The notes: generated from the sequence alone by a model not told the origin. Shown: positions 47,651 to 61,119, numbered from the stretch's first letter. The stretch is DNA of 64,000 bases from Sphagnum magellanicum (GCA_021904315.1 CM038914.1:3906001-3970000); one strand, 5' to 3'. A program made the numbers and translations.

Positions 47651-47959
47651 TTGAATGAAAAAAAAAATTGAATTGGAAAGAAAGAAAAACATGTAATGTA
47701 TGTAAATAGTGGCCTTACAATGGCCACCATGAGCATCTAGAAATCCTATCTAATTGTGGAGGAAACTCTCTTGACAAAGGAATTCTAGAAAAACTAAAAA
47801 GAAAAAAGAAATGCTTGGCCTTTTATATAGCTGACAACAAACTGAAACCCTAAGTACCTAATAATGTATAATCACCTAAGACCGTACATTAACCCTAAAA
47901 GCGCACATGGCCATGCCCGTAACTGGCCATCATGTATGAGGCCATGTACGGGCATGACA
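47651..47959 (-). repeat. Ty3/gypsy 5' LTR (core part)
   Basis: Matches 32579-32889 with about 40 differences and keeps the TATA motif (TATATAAAAGGCC on the minus strand, about 47818-47829). The 177-bp end segment seen in the 3' LTR is not found here; 47504-47650 is unrelated sequence up to the copia insertion. Confidence 0.8.
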
Positions 47960-47963
47960 TTGT

Positions 47964-48410
47964 AAATCTTAAACTATGATTGGCTCAAACACACTAAAGC
48001 TTACATTTCATTTTATTTGCACTTTATGTTCATTATGAAACTACATGTTTAGCTAATTATCCATTGATATTGCAAATATTTGTTAAACCTTTTCTTGTGT
48101 GCATTGTCACTAAATTAGATTTTCCACTCAAGAGATTGGTCCTATACCTTCATGTGAATTTATTCATCTTTTACTTTCACCTCCAATTTTTGATTTTCTA
48201 CTTTTGATATTAAACTTCTTGTTGTAGGAAACAAATGTTCAATGAATTCTTAGAGTTCATTTTCCATGTATTTTGGCAACTTTGACATACTTAGTTTTCA
48301 CGAAGAATTTTAGATTACTTGTTGGAAAAGTGAATTCATGTGAGGCACCGCCAAACTCATTGATAGATTCAATTATGAATCCAAAGGTGAAAACAATAAA
48401 AGGATAAGGA
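47964..48410 (-). mobile_element. Pogo-like transposon relic, copy 2, part 2
   Basis: Continues the element interrupted at 32401. On the complement it matches 16700-17060 of copy 1: ACATGTAGTTTCA, AAGTGCAAATAAA, AAGGTTTA and AAGATTTACA. The join across the gypsy element with its TTGT duplication restores the copy 1 order. Confidence 0.7.
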
Positions 48411-48419
48411 TTTAGGGTA

Positions 48420-51400
48420 CATTCTCTAGCTTGTAACACTTCGGGGGTAGAGGGGCGTGCTAAAGTTCCAAGATGGGGATTAGGATGAATGACAAGTGGG
48501 TCAATTCTTCACACGGACCTGCACAACCCAAACAACAAGTTGGTTAGTGCATAGTTGGAGCACTTTTGGTACATGGACAAACCATGGGCAAACACAAATT
48601 CATAAGACTCACCACAGCCCAGACTTGGAGGAAGCCACCAGCTTCCCCTTTATAATATTCTCTATTCTTGGCCACGGGGCTAGCACCAAAATATCATTTT
48701 GTCCTGAGATTCCAAGTTGGGAGTCCCAAAATTCTCGAAATTGAGACTTTTGCAACTTTGGAAGCCCATAACTTTGTGTGCATACCTCTAATTGAAGTGA
48801 AGTCTAAAGAAATGTTATAGCCTTTGTCAAGAGCTTTCTAATGGTATGTGGTACGGCACCTACACACAAGTAAATCAGGGCGATTCTAGACTTTTAATGG
48901 TCGAGAGTCAAATTCTTTTGGCCATAACTTATGTTTTAAGTACTCAAATGGGTCATATGAGCCCATTTTAAACATCTACATTCTAATAGTTTTCTAATGG
49001 TATAATGAACTTTTCAATTCAATTAGTTTTGACCCCTGCAATTGCCCTTTGAAGGTTTGGAAGTCCATCGGGACTTCAACTCCCAAAGTGGGAGCTCATT
49101 TGGGAGTGTGGGGGTTCATTCCCTCACACTTTCTTACATTCCCAAGAGCATGAAATGTGATTCCCGGGCTTCATTATTAACCTACACCTTTGCAAGCCCT
49201 TGTTTTGGTTGCAAGCCCAAGGCTAAGGTTACGACATCATGCATTTTAGAATTAAATTTGTGGTGTTTACTTAAATTTGGTGAGAAATTATAAAAAGTAG
49301 GACTAAAGGTGTTTTTGATTTTTTTAAAGTTGGCATGATCTAATTTTGCATGGAAAATGTGCAAGGGCTTTGTAATTGTGATGTTATATTGTTACGAATG
49401 CATTAGGATTTTTTAATCACTAAACAACATCCTACTTAATGAACTGCAAGCATTGTAAATATTCCCTAGAAATCATAATTACTTTAAACCAAGCAGTTCA
49501 AGACCAACAAAGATTTATTTTTGGTGATTGTGTGATTTTTTGTGTGCATTGTTGTGATGTGACACATATAAACCCAACTCAAAACAATAATCCCACATCA
49601 TGAAAAAAAAATTATAACTTGAATTGGAACAAGATGTTTCAACAAACACTTTTTGTGGCCCATGATGTGGACCTTTTCAAATCTATGTACAAGTTTATGT
49701 TAAGATATATCACAACTCTTACTCCATCACCAAACAAGTTTATTTATACCCTTGAAAGCATGTCTTTACAATACGTTATAAACAAAACCCATGGGCGAAC
49801 ACAATTTTTCCATGAAAAGACATCACTTTGCAAAGTATCAAGAACAATTATTTTTCACCTAAAGTTTGGTCGTAGGGGTGCATTGAATGGTAATGGGTTC
49901 ATTCACCATTTGCTCACCCACTTACTTGTGAAGTCTCAAAATGTTTACTGATAATCTATTCTACCTTATTTGGATGGCACATTATCTAATCGAACTTCTC
50001 CTTAGCAAAAGGTGGAGTGCTTTGAAAAGAAAATGAAATTTTCTCTTTTTAAACATTTATGTTATACAGTAGTCTATAGGCTAGTGAATGAACACTTCAG
50101 AATTCAAATGATGCATTGAGTCCTCACACATTATTTTTTTACTTTTGAAGTTCAAAGAACATTTGTACCCCCTCCACTTAGCATTTTCAACATTGCAAAA
50201 ATTTTTCAATCCAATAAATATATCGAGAAGATATGGGATGTTTGGTGTAAGGAGGTTCAATGTTAAATGATGAATGAATTAAAATATATTAGGATTTTGA
50301 ACTTAAAATCTTTAATCTTGGATCTTTGCCTTTGGAATATAAATAAGTTTTGCAAAGTCCTAATTTGCTCACCTAGATAGCTATTAAATAACGGATTAAA
50401 AATGAGGAAGATATGGGGCTAAAGCTGAAGAAGGGTTTAGAATCATTTTTGAAAAAAGTTTGAAGCAAACTATCACTCATATTCTTCTTATGTTTTCAAC
50501 ATTGTTCCTTTATTTTTTATGTTCCAAGAACATTTGTAATCTTCCAATTATGCATCCAATGACACAAAAATTGCTCAATTTTGTTAAAGAATGAGGAAAA
50601 TATTTAAAAATGTAAAAACACAGTCAAAGGAGCCACCCCAATGTATGGACACTTCTTAAAACTACATTTCAATATGTTTGAAAGATCACAAGGGAAACAT
50701 AATAGTTTGGATTGTAATAATTGTTTTGGAATACTTTCCATTAATTACAAAGTTTATATGTTCAAAGCTTGACAAAAATCAAAAATGTTTTTACATGTTC
50801 AAAGCACTCAAACCTTGAAAATGGAAAGTCCTTATTTTTTTTCAAACATTTTTTTTTTTTACCGAATGTTCATCATTCCTTTTGAAAATTGGAGAGGATT
50901 TTAACATTGATGATTACAAGGGAAAAAGGACTTGAATTAATGAAAATTGTTTATATAAACAATTTGAACACATTTGATTCAAATGTGCTTTCAACCTTGA
51001 AAATTATGGATTTAAAAAATGTGGCCTTAACAAAAGTTGTTCAAATTTATGTGATAAAGGGCATGATTGCATAATATATCTAATATAAAATCAATTTGTA
51101 ATCAAAACCTATTTATAACTAACTTGCAATGTCAAATTGGGTGTCCAAAATACAAAATTTTAAGTTATAAACTAATGCAAAAATGACACATGTCATATGT
51201 AATCCTTAGAAAAGACTTTTACCTTAACACCCTTCTTCTTTTGACTATGTTTTCACCTGAAATTGTTTGGTGATAAATACATGTTTGGTGATGAATGATT
51301 TTACCTTACCCAACCAAATACCATGGGAAAACAAGTTATGAAAATTTTGCTAGTGTTTTATGTTTACAAACATCCTTCTAATGGAATGTTCCCAAAACAA

Positions 51401-51800
51401 GTGCCTACATGAAATGAAAGCCCACTTATTTGGGTCATGTATTTCAAGAATGCGTTTTTCTTTAGCGATTACCTTATATAATAAATTGCCCTTTGTGAAT
51501 TAAAAACTTTTCATCTAGATCATCCTTTTTTTATTAACAAAAAATTTCCACAAAAAGAAATAAAAAATTAAAATGTCAAAAATAGGGTTCCATTTCCATA
51601 AGAAAAAATAATAATTAGTTAGAATTTTTAAATTCCTATAGTTGATTTTAAAATTTGTATTTCATATTTGGATAATAGTTAGATTTGGTTGAATTTTCCT
51701 GATCATCATCATTTTAAAAAAATCCTATTATGGATGATTAACTACATAAAAAAATCCTAAAAAAACACATTGATTTAGATACATACATTTCTATGAAACA
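48420..51800. other. Unassigned repeat-like sequence
   Basis: 48420-49300 has a different composition, with CACTTCGGGGGTAGAGGGGC near its start and phrases such as GGCCATAACTT and GGAAGTCCA. It reads like part of an LTR-retrotransposon leader, but no LTR pair or ORF was found. 49300-51800 is AT-rich with no gene recognised. Confidence 0.4.
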
Positions 51801-51812
51801 TGTACATCCATC

Positions 51813-51966
51813 CACTACAACAAAATGTGTCCATGCATGTCAAGTGATTTCTCTAGATTTTGAGTGAATTCACTAGTCTTAGTAAATGGGGACTAGTTGA
51901 AAAATAGTGAATTCACTAGTCTAGTGAATGAGGACTAGTGAATTGCACCCACATTTTGTACTAGTG
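51813..51966. mobile_element. CACTA-type miniature element
   Basis: A 154-bp element beginning CACTACAACAAAATGTG and ending CACATTTTGTACTAGTG, an inverted repeat with the CACTA signature. Both sides carry ATC (51810-51812 and 51967-51969), the 3-bp duplication typical of CACTA transposons. The interior repeats GTGAATTCACTAGTCT and GGACTAGT, as subterminal transposase-binding repeats do. Non-autonomous. Confidence 0.88.
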
Positions 51967-52381
51967 ATCATATATAATCATAATGTTTCAAATGTCATTC
52001 ACACATTAACCCGATTAGTTTGAGCCCAAATCTTATGCCCAAATCCTACACCAATGTAGACTTTCATCCTTATGAAGAAGATAGCCAACAAAACGTCATT
52101 CTAATGAATTAATAATCAACCTTCCCATATTAATTACAAAGTGATGACTAATAGAGTAATTGGCCTTGTTCAAACTAATTTTAAACAACTTTTCAACCAC
52201 GCATAAGTTCCAACCATTCACAAAACATTCCAAAAAAATTCTTATTATATTTGGAGGGCACCCTACATTTGTAAAAGCCCTCCCCTTCCTTAATTATGTT
52301 TTAGTTCATGATAATGTTCACCTCATGCTTTATCATGGGTAAACCCAAAGGTGGTAAACATTCCCAAATGTGGGGACCAAA

Positions 52382-53012
52382 GGGTGAAAACATGAATAGG
52401 TGGATTGTTTGGACTATCCCACTTGTAATTTTTCTGAATTACATACAAATGTAAGCCATATTCAAAATTAACATTGTTGATTTTTTAATTATTCATGTTT
52501 TCACATACTTTAATAATAATCATCCTAAAAAATTTGGATGAATTCTAAGAAGATCATGGACTCGTAATGGACTTTTGAAATGACAACACTACATTTGTCA
52601 CATACAAAAAATGAAAAATGTGAATTCAAAAAATATGTCAAAGTAATGTCAAAATAAAAATTAAAAAATAAAACATCATCAAATGAACAATTTATTAGTG
52701 AAGTGCATTGAAACTTTCTTAATATACATAATTATAATTTTTAAAAGTTTTAAATGACATGATTATTATAGATTTTTATCTTCGAAAGTCCATTTCACAT
52801 TAAAAAATTTAATCTTTTGCATGGACTTTTTTATCAATCACATGTTTAGGGGTATTCATAAGTTGGTTTATTAATATTTATGATTAAAAACATAGGAGTA
52901 CATTATAAGATTTATGGGTTTGAAAATTGTTAACACTACAAATTGTTTTGCTAATGTTAGATTATGGATTCACAAACATCACTTTTGAGCCACCTAACTA
53001 TGCTTTTGCCCC
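52382..53012 (-). mobile_element. TIR element 'GGTGAAAGCA', copy 2
   Basis: 631 bp, inverted relative to 62757-63392 and collinear with it: GGGTGAAAACATGAATAGGT at the left and CACCTAACTATGCTTTTGCC at the right. AAA flanks both sides (possible short target duplication). No ORF. The 51970-52380 stretch before it and 53020-54040 after it contain no recognised gene. Confidence 0.75.
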
Positions 53013-54049
53013 AAACTGAACTATTGCTTGATCCTAGGCCCCTAATTTAGGAATGCCTTCAACCTTGAACTTTACGTTACACACAACAACTTCTAAGAAT
53101 TTAAACTTTGCTATTTGAATGACCACACAAATTCCCATTATTAATGTGCTTAACAATTTTGTGTAAGGTCTTACTTAGGAAGATGGTTTCACTTAAGGTC
53201 TTACAATTGTGGTGTTAAACATGTGTTATAATTTTAGGTGTTGCATGGGGAAAAGGGTTATTGTTAAGGACTTACTCCTTGGAACCTTAAGTTCCACCCT
53301 TGTTTCCTTTGACAACAATCCCTTCTTTGGCGATACAAGTAAGGTCCATGTGCAAAATCAAGTGGCAAAGGTGCAACATCTACCTCTCAATAAGGTGGCA
53401 AGGGAACCTGAATATGCATACCCTCCATTTTAAAATGATGGGGAATCAATTGCTTGTGGTTTTCATGGAAAAGTTTTTGAACATTGTCAAAATCAATGAT
53501 AATTTGAGTTTCTTTGGCCTTTTTGTCCATCTTCCCATTGCATCCAAATTGGGCAAATGGTTGCACCGAGGTGACCAAACATTAACACTGGGTATTTTTA
53601 TCCATTTTTTGTTCACAGAAGTGGTGAATTTTTTGTGAAGGAAAAACATATTATACATTGTAAAGACAAATTTTCCAAGTTTTCTCAAAGACATTTAACA
53701 CTAGGAAAAAATTACCCCTAAAAGACTCATTGCACTACTACCTTTACATTTCTATGCAAAGCCTCTTAGAACATCCAAAGGTGTTCAATATGTGATTAAC
53801 ATTATAGTCTTAATTACAACCATATATGACTAAACATGACTACATGAGTATATAGTTCAAATGTCCATGTCATATCATATATGTGGTCTAGTTGTAAATG
53901 TCATTTGCAATTGCACCCTTTATAACTATAATTGTAGTGGATGTAGTCATGGAAACACATTTCATGGCCCACAATGTGCGATGTGGCACAAGTAAATAAG
54001 AAATTTGACTTTTTTGACCTATTAATGTGGCGCCACATGGCAATCAAAG

Positions 54050-55020
54050 GTGAATTAAATTAGGTTGGGCCTCCTAGCCTAGCTAACATAGGTTAAGTTA
54101 GGTTGCCTAGCTTAGAAAAAACTTAGCTTAGACAAAATTTTAAGTTTCAAGCTAATCATGTAAGCCAAATAATTAGGTTGAATTGACATCGCAAGTGAAA
54201 GGACTTGAACCCCTCACCTCCACTTTAGGGGTTCATGTCCTTAACCATTGTACCACAACTTTTTCTTATAACAAATCTAGTTATCACCAAAATTTAAACA
54301 CTAATTTTTATAACATAAGTTAACCTAGGTGACCTTTTGTTGACCTAGGCTAACTTAGGTTAACTTAGGCCTTTCTAGGCTAAACTTAAGTAACCTAAGG
54401 TTACTTCTAAGGTAAACTAGCCTAAACCTAGACTAGGCTAAAATAGGTTCAATTAGACTAAAACTTGAAAAGAAATGTTAAATTAAGCTAAACACAATTA
54501 TCAATGTTAAACTATGATGAATTTGGTTAAATTTGGTTAAAGTATAATAAATTATGATAAATAAATAATTACTTAAATTTGGGTACTAAAGTTAGACTTG
54601 GTTAAACATGGATAAACATGGATAAAATTGGCTAACTTTGATTAGACATGGTTAAACTAAAATAAGTTAAATTAACTTAAACTACATGGGTTAGTTTAAG
54701 CTAGGTTAAATTAAATATCTTTGTTTAAAATTGGTTAAACTAGAATAAAATAAGATTCAACTAAACTACTAGTAGGCTAAACTTGGATACATTAGGTTAA
54801 CTTAGGATTATGCTAAATTTAGTGACTTAAATTAAGTTTTGTTAAATTAAGTTCAACTAAAATAAAATTGGAAGATTGGACTAAATTAAATAAACTAAAT
54901 TGAACTAGGTTAAATTATATTATGTTAAGTTAAATTGACTACTTAGACTAAACTAGATTAAAATACACTAAACTAAAGTAGGTTAAAATAGGTTAAATTA
55001 TGTTAAACTAAGTTATTTAA
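54050..55020. repeat. Degenerate GGTTAAACTA-type repeat region
   Basis: About 1 kb dominated by variants of TAGGTTAAACTA and AAGTTAAATTAA in both orientations, with no fixed period. It looks like an eroded short-unit satellite. The tRNA-like relic lies inside its first part. Confidence 0.6.
54186..54262 (-). other. tRNA-like sequence (pseudo-tRNA or SINE head)
   Basis: On the minus strand TGGTACAATGGTTAAGG (A-box-like) is followed by GAGGGGTTCAAGTCCTTT, which has a B box and a T-arm that folds G-stem/TTCAAGT/C-stem. The acceptor strands pair poorly, so a functional tRNA is unlikely. A decayed tRNA gene or the promoter head of a tRNA-derived SINE would both fit. Confidence 0.45.
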
Positions 55021-55029
55021 ACCAAAGTG

Positions 55030-58000
55030 AATTTATTTACATGCATTGGTGAAAGAAGTTTGAAAATCATCTCTATGCAATTAGTTTACAAAACATTTAG
55101 AAAGATTTGGGACCTCATTTACATCAATGGCACATGCATGACAATGTGTTGATTTTCACAAAGGTGCCCTACAAATAAAGTCAACTCTAAGTGCACATGA
55201 TTACTAATCCTTATTAATAGTATAATCATAAATATTTATAGTCATATTTGTAGTCACATAATCATAATTTTGATTAGTTATAAAAATGGGAGCAACTCAA
55301 AATACCTTACAACTACATAATTACACTATGATAGTAGTCACAAGTTGTTTTCATCATGAAAATCACATTTTGACAATGTATATTGTAAAGTTCAAAAGTA
55401 TCAAGGGACTACCAAGCAAATAACAAAAGTAAGTTTTTTTATGTGATTAAATATTGCCTCCAAACTCATGTTTCACATCACCACCCACTATTAGTATATA
55501 GTGTTCAAAGAAGACAAAAGATAAAACTTGAAAGTTGTTTCTTATTTGGAGTGTTGGCAAGCTATGGTCTACACAAAAAACTGTTAGAGTTTGATAGTTT
55601 TCAGTACTTATCCAAGTTTCATGCATCATGGTGGAAATTTGGAAAATAATTTTCACTAAAATTTTGTAAAAGATGATGGTTCATATCCCAATCTAGTATT
55701 ATGTTGTGAAATCAATGCACATATGAATGATATAATAGTCCAACAAAGTATTATTTTGATTTGGAGAGCCTTGTCACAATTCTACAATTCCAACAAAAGG
55801 ACTAAGAAGTACAACTTTTAATAATAAATTTTCCATGAAATTTCACATACATAAAAGAAACCATAAAGATCAATCTTTACCATCAAAGTTTTCAATTTTT
55901 TTTAAAGTTGTGGAATTTAAATCAAATAATTTTAAAATGTTCATTAGTACATTATGGTATGAAAATGTTGATGATAATGATTTCTTTAGGTTGGAAAATG
56001 TTCTTCCACTAAAGATTTACTTGGGCTAAATGTTTTTTTAATCATTTGACAAAAGTAAGCTGAAGTTTTGAATTTTAAAAAAAATGAAAAACTGCTATCA
56101 AATAAGGGTTTTAAAAAAATAATTATTAAATAATCGGTGTATATTTACACAAATGTAAAGTTATGTTTCAATTTCATATTCATAATTCTTGTGACTTATT
56201 TTAATTTTGAAGCCCAAATCATTTATATGTGATCTTTAAAATTATTCAAAGTGAGTGAAATCTTATGTGTTGCTACTTTTGATACTACATGTAGTTCCAA
56301 ATTTGCCACAAATCATGTAGACCATAGCTTGCCAACACCCTTTGGTCTTTTTTTTGTAGGTTAGGTATGCTAGATTGCCTCCATATTTCTTTTTATTAGA
56401 TTTTTGTAATACACATGGCAACATCTCTAATGAGGTCAATTGCAATTTTTTCAATTTTAAAATAGAATTAGATAAATTTGGTTTGAAGTTGATTAACAAT
56501 GGGATCCACCTAATTTTGGAATGATATTCCATCAAAAAAACATGTTTTAAATATAAATAAATAGAAATTTAACAAATAGAGGTTTACTTTGAGCATTAGG
56601 ATTCCATTCATAAAGAGGAATAATGTGATGAAAATTGGATCAACAAAAAATGTTGAGTAGCCATCTTTGAGCTATGGTGTAACAACAATGAATGCTCGCC
56701 ATCATAATAATATTTTCATGTGATTTTTGTTGATCTATGTAATGGTTTCAATCCCAAGCCCCACTAGCCACAAAACCCAACCAACTATATGAACTTTTTG
56801 AATTCCTAGGTTGTGATTACTTACATTAACAATTATTGCAAGCAAAATTATCATCCACACCTATACTATTTGCCATCCACCAACACCAACAATGATCATT
56901 CCAACATCTCAAAGACAAGTAACAACTTTTGTTAGATGTTCAAGGAAAACATTGTCAAGAAGACCAAACATTTAAGCAATTGTTAATACAATTGGTGGGT
57001 GCACTTACAAACTATTCTATACATACTTGTTACCTTGTTTTCTATTTGAAAACACAAAAGAAAAAAATCTTTCAAACTTTTAACATTCCTTTAACATTTC
57101 AAAACAAATGAAACTTTTAGTTTTTTTCATGGGCATCTCTAACCTCCCTCTACCTTTTCAAAACAATTTGTGTCATATCATTTGGACTTGAAAAAATACC
57201 CCAAAAGTATTCCCAACAATTACGTCATTTTTTAGGGGTTGGGGATGATTTTAGTTATGAAAACAAATTCAATTGACTAAAAAAATTACATTAGAATGTT
57301 CACCACGTCAATATTGAGATGGAAAAAAATTAAGCACTTGCAAAAACATTGAACACCTTCTTTCAAGTATTTGTATATTATTTTTCAAACTACCACAAAT
57401 TTTAGGTTCAATTCAAATACTTGCAAGTAGTTTTTAAAACATGATTATAATAAGTTAGCTTTTGAAGTCCATGCAAACAAGAGTTAAGAAATAATGTATT
57501 CAAAAAATATATATTATCCCCATAAAATCATCTATTTATTAGTCCTTTATTTAAGGACCCCAATATTTTGTTGCTTACACTACTTTTTGTGTATACTTTA
57601 CCGTGCTTTCACCCTGTTGATTATCAAAAGACTAGTTGGGCCATTGCAATTGTTTCTTCACATCTATTAATTTATTAGTCCTATAAGTTAATGAAATTCA
57701 AAATAAGTTGAAACTTATTAATAATAATTAGTTCCAAACTCATTGTGAAATACAATCATTCGGTTACTTGTAGCTTCATGCAAGAACAATTTGGTTGAAA
57801 TAAGGTTATTTTCAAATGTTAATGTTTTTCAACTTTTGAATCACCTAATGTCAAGAACCTCTATTTGACACATTGTCATGAAAAAAAGATGAAGCATCAA
57901 AGAAGAACAACTATTTTGTAACAGCCGTAATATAACAAACTTGCACAAATTATTCCATTTGTCATCAAATCATTGGTCTCTACCCCATGCACATATCATG

Positions 58001-61000
58001 TTTGAATGAAATAATAAATGACATTCTAATTAGACAACTAACATTGCAAGTTATTAGAATTTTTTTAAACACAACATCTTGAACCTCAAATTGTAATGAA
58101 AGTAAAGGAAGGAAGGAATATAGATTAACCATAGGAGCGAAAAGATGGCAAGATGAATGGCCCCTATTACAACAAATGCAACCATCACTATTTGTAAGAA
58201 AAAACCATGCATAGATCATCCCCCAATCTATAGTTCTAGAATGCATTTGCACAACTCATAATGTTTGTAGTGTCATGAACATATTACATCTTTGAAAGGA
58301 TAACCCAAATTGAAAGGAAATTTCAAATGAAAACAACAAGATTCTTTACATAATCACAATACAAAGAAATAATTCAAAATTAAAGAAACGATGAAAGATT
58401 TTCCACACTTATCACCAAATCTAACGTAGGGAAAATGTTAGTAGTGCAAATATCACAAAGTTGAACCACCTACCATCATCCCCCTAGATTATATGATGTC
58501 ATTAAAACATGTTTCAATATTCTTTCATGAAATATATATACAATATAAAAGTTGGAACCCTAAAAAAAATTAATCAAGTTGCATGAAACTTAATTTTAGC
58601 AAGTAGCTTGTTTTAATACACAAATAACAAACCAACAAAATCACAAAGACAAGCTCCAAGGAGTTTGATTCTAGAATTACATGACAAAGAAGATGATTAT
58701 AACTCATTGATTGCATTTTGCAGCACATTGTGCACTATAATGTGTTTTCGCAACAAGATTGGATCAAACAAAACAGTAGACACAAAAAGTTTGATTCATC
58801 TTGTTCATGTTTTAACTTTTATATGTATTATAACTTGAGAAGCTAATTTTTTTGATTTAGGGTTGAGAAAGTTAGCAAGTTGCAATGTTGTGTTTGATTG
58901 TTGTAATGTTGCAACAATGCATGGTAATGTCACAATTGAATTTCAATTTTCGATGTGACAAACAAATGACAAGTCTAGATTCTAGAGCTTGTGATTTTGG
59001 AGGCTACTTGTGGCTTGTTCAATGTTCACCTAATATTAAGCACACACACAAAATGTTACGCACTTCATGCCATTTCATAATGAAGGACAACAAAATCACA
59101 TTTTGCAACTTCATAACTTGCACAAACTTAATGTGCAAAGTGCAACAAATATACAATGAAGTAAGGCAAAAAAAGTCGTTCCAAACTTTAACAACTTGAA
59201 GCACATACAAATTGAAAACATTGCGAAATTGTACATAATCATGATCGGAAGCCTTGACGATGAACCTTAATGGAAAAATTTGTTGAAACATTCTAGCAAA
59301 AAATATGGTGATTCATTTGTCAATGATGGTGGAACTTTGACGAATTCAATGGTGTTGCTATAGATGTAGCTTTGACATGATGACGAAGCCTATCACTATC
59401 ATCCTCCTTAACATGATGACACTAAACCCTAAACATTGGGTGCTCTTGAAAAAGGCAAGTTTTGAACTAATGGATCCTCTTATTGGGTTCATGAAACTTG
59501 GCATGCGGTTGAAAAAAATGAATTTTCACTAAAAAGAAAAAGTTGCTCTCAATTGCCCTATAAAATCGATTAAATTTCATTGGAATGGTTGATGTAAAAC
59601 TAGGGGCAATGACCTTTTGGTGAAGAGACTCTTATTTATGCAAGCCAACCAATTGGCCAAAGTTTTCTCTTTGAAGGGAAATCACAAAAAGTTATGTGTG
59701 TTTGAAATTGGAACTTGCATTAAAGACATGCATATTGAGGTTGTGGTTTAGTTCAGGTTTGGCAAGAGATTGGTTCCAAGGTTTGGTTTCAATTATGATT
59801 CTGGAAGGTTGATTCTAGGTTGATTCCAATGTTTCCAATGTGTAGGGAGTGCAATTTGGGTACCTGGAAATTGAACCAAGTATCCAACGAGAATTGGCCA
59901 ACATTGGTTGTAGCTTCATTTCCGCTAATGAAAAAAAAACAAAAAAAAACATTGGTTGTAACTCTGCCCCATGTTTTATGTTCCTAATGCCCCTATCATG
60001 GGCAAAATGCATCAACATACAAACAATTGTTCAGGTCATAGAAATCACACCACATTCAAAAAGCTAGACCAAACTTTCTCAAATAAAAAAAAGTTGGGAT
60101 TCTATTAGAACTCAATGGGATGAAATCTTTTCACAATATTTTGAATTTCCCTAAAGATTTATAGGTTTGTTAGGAAGAATTTGATGGAGCAAAAGCTTCA
60201 AACATTAAAATTGAGATATTCTACACAAAAAATCACAGTTTATGAAATCCAAGCACTGGAAAATCAATTCATCTTGAACCCATAAACATGGATTTATTAG
60301 TCTACCCACATTGTAAGATTATGCTAGTTTGCCCCATGTTTCTAGATTGTATTTTATACCAATGGATGTCATTGAAATCATTAGATAAAGATCTAAAAGA
60401 TGTGGAAGAGCTTCACAGTGATGCAAACTCACCTTAAATTTAAAAATGAACCAAATTGTTCATAACATGAATAAATGGCAAACAATGGGTGCAGTCTTTT
60501 TTCTTGCATGGAGTTTTTCCAAAAGGTTCATGAAAAATAAACTGTGGCTAAAGGATTAAAGGGTAAAAGGCTCCCAAAAAAAGAGGGCATCAACTAATCC
60601 CCTAGGGCCATTGATGTTGGATCACAACCATCCTTCTATCACCTTATAGGGTGGAGCCGCCTTCATTGTAGATGTTTGAAGATGGAGGAGCCAAATCTTT
60701 CACTCCGATAGATGGGTTTGCACTAGTAGTACTTAGTACTAAGTATGTACTTGCTCCTATTTGGAGGAATGTAGTCAGACTACCTATATACATTCATTGG
60801 GCATTGAAACTTTAGATAGTTATATGGATACAATTAGCCTAAAATCAGTGGACATCTTAAAGAATATTATTGATTCTCCACACTAAGATTTAAATATCTA
60901 GGAAATAAGCTCAACACATATTAAACTTATCCATAAAGTAATTTTCAATTTCAGCCTCACTTTGATTTTGTTGTCCCATTTATTTTCCCTTTTCTAATTT

Positions 61001-61090
61001 ACTCCAAAATGTGTAGAAAAATGAGGACTGGTCATCAAAACACAAGATAAAGTTCTCAAAAATGATTATCGCAGTCACTTTTTAAATCAC
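55030..61090. other. AT-rich intergenic, no gene recognised
   Basis: Only short ORFs without recognisable domains. GTGCTTTCACCCTG near 57604-57617 looks like a single TIR-family end without a partner. Nothing else could be assigned. Confidence 0.45.
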
Positions 61091-61119
61091 AAATTATGGT
61101 TTACTTTCATTGTCATAGA

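Larger units (their letters stand above)
32402..47959 (-). mobile_element. Ty3/gypsy retrotransposon carrying DNA methyltransferase and PHD finger (degenerate)
   Basis: An LTR retrotransposon on the minus strand, about 9.4 kb after removing the nested copia. The termini are TGTCGTAAC at the left and GGGCATGACA at the right, i.e. TG...CA, with a 4-bp target duplication TTGT (32398-32401 and 47960-47963). The empty site can be read in pogo copy 1, where AAGATTTACA continues uninterrupted. The order on the minus strand is LTR, leader, gag with a CCHC knuckle, protease, C5-DNA methyltransferase, RT (YIDD), RNase H, integrase, PHD finger, polypurine tract, LTR. RT-before-integrase order makes it Ty3/gypsy. 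The LTR cores differ at roughly 40 of 310 positions by eye, so the insertion is old. The coding part has more than ten nonsense codons and at least five frameshifts, so it is not autonomous now. Confidence 0.9.

Noticed and set aside
54186..54262. Functional tRNA gene
   Set aside because: The acceptor stem pairs poorly and the anticodon arm is not convincing.
28893..57617. Orphan GGGTGAAAGCAC ends at about 28893 and 57604-57617 as full TIR elements
   Set aside because: Neither has a partner end at a reasonable distance, so they are only noted as possible fragments.
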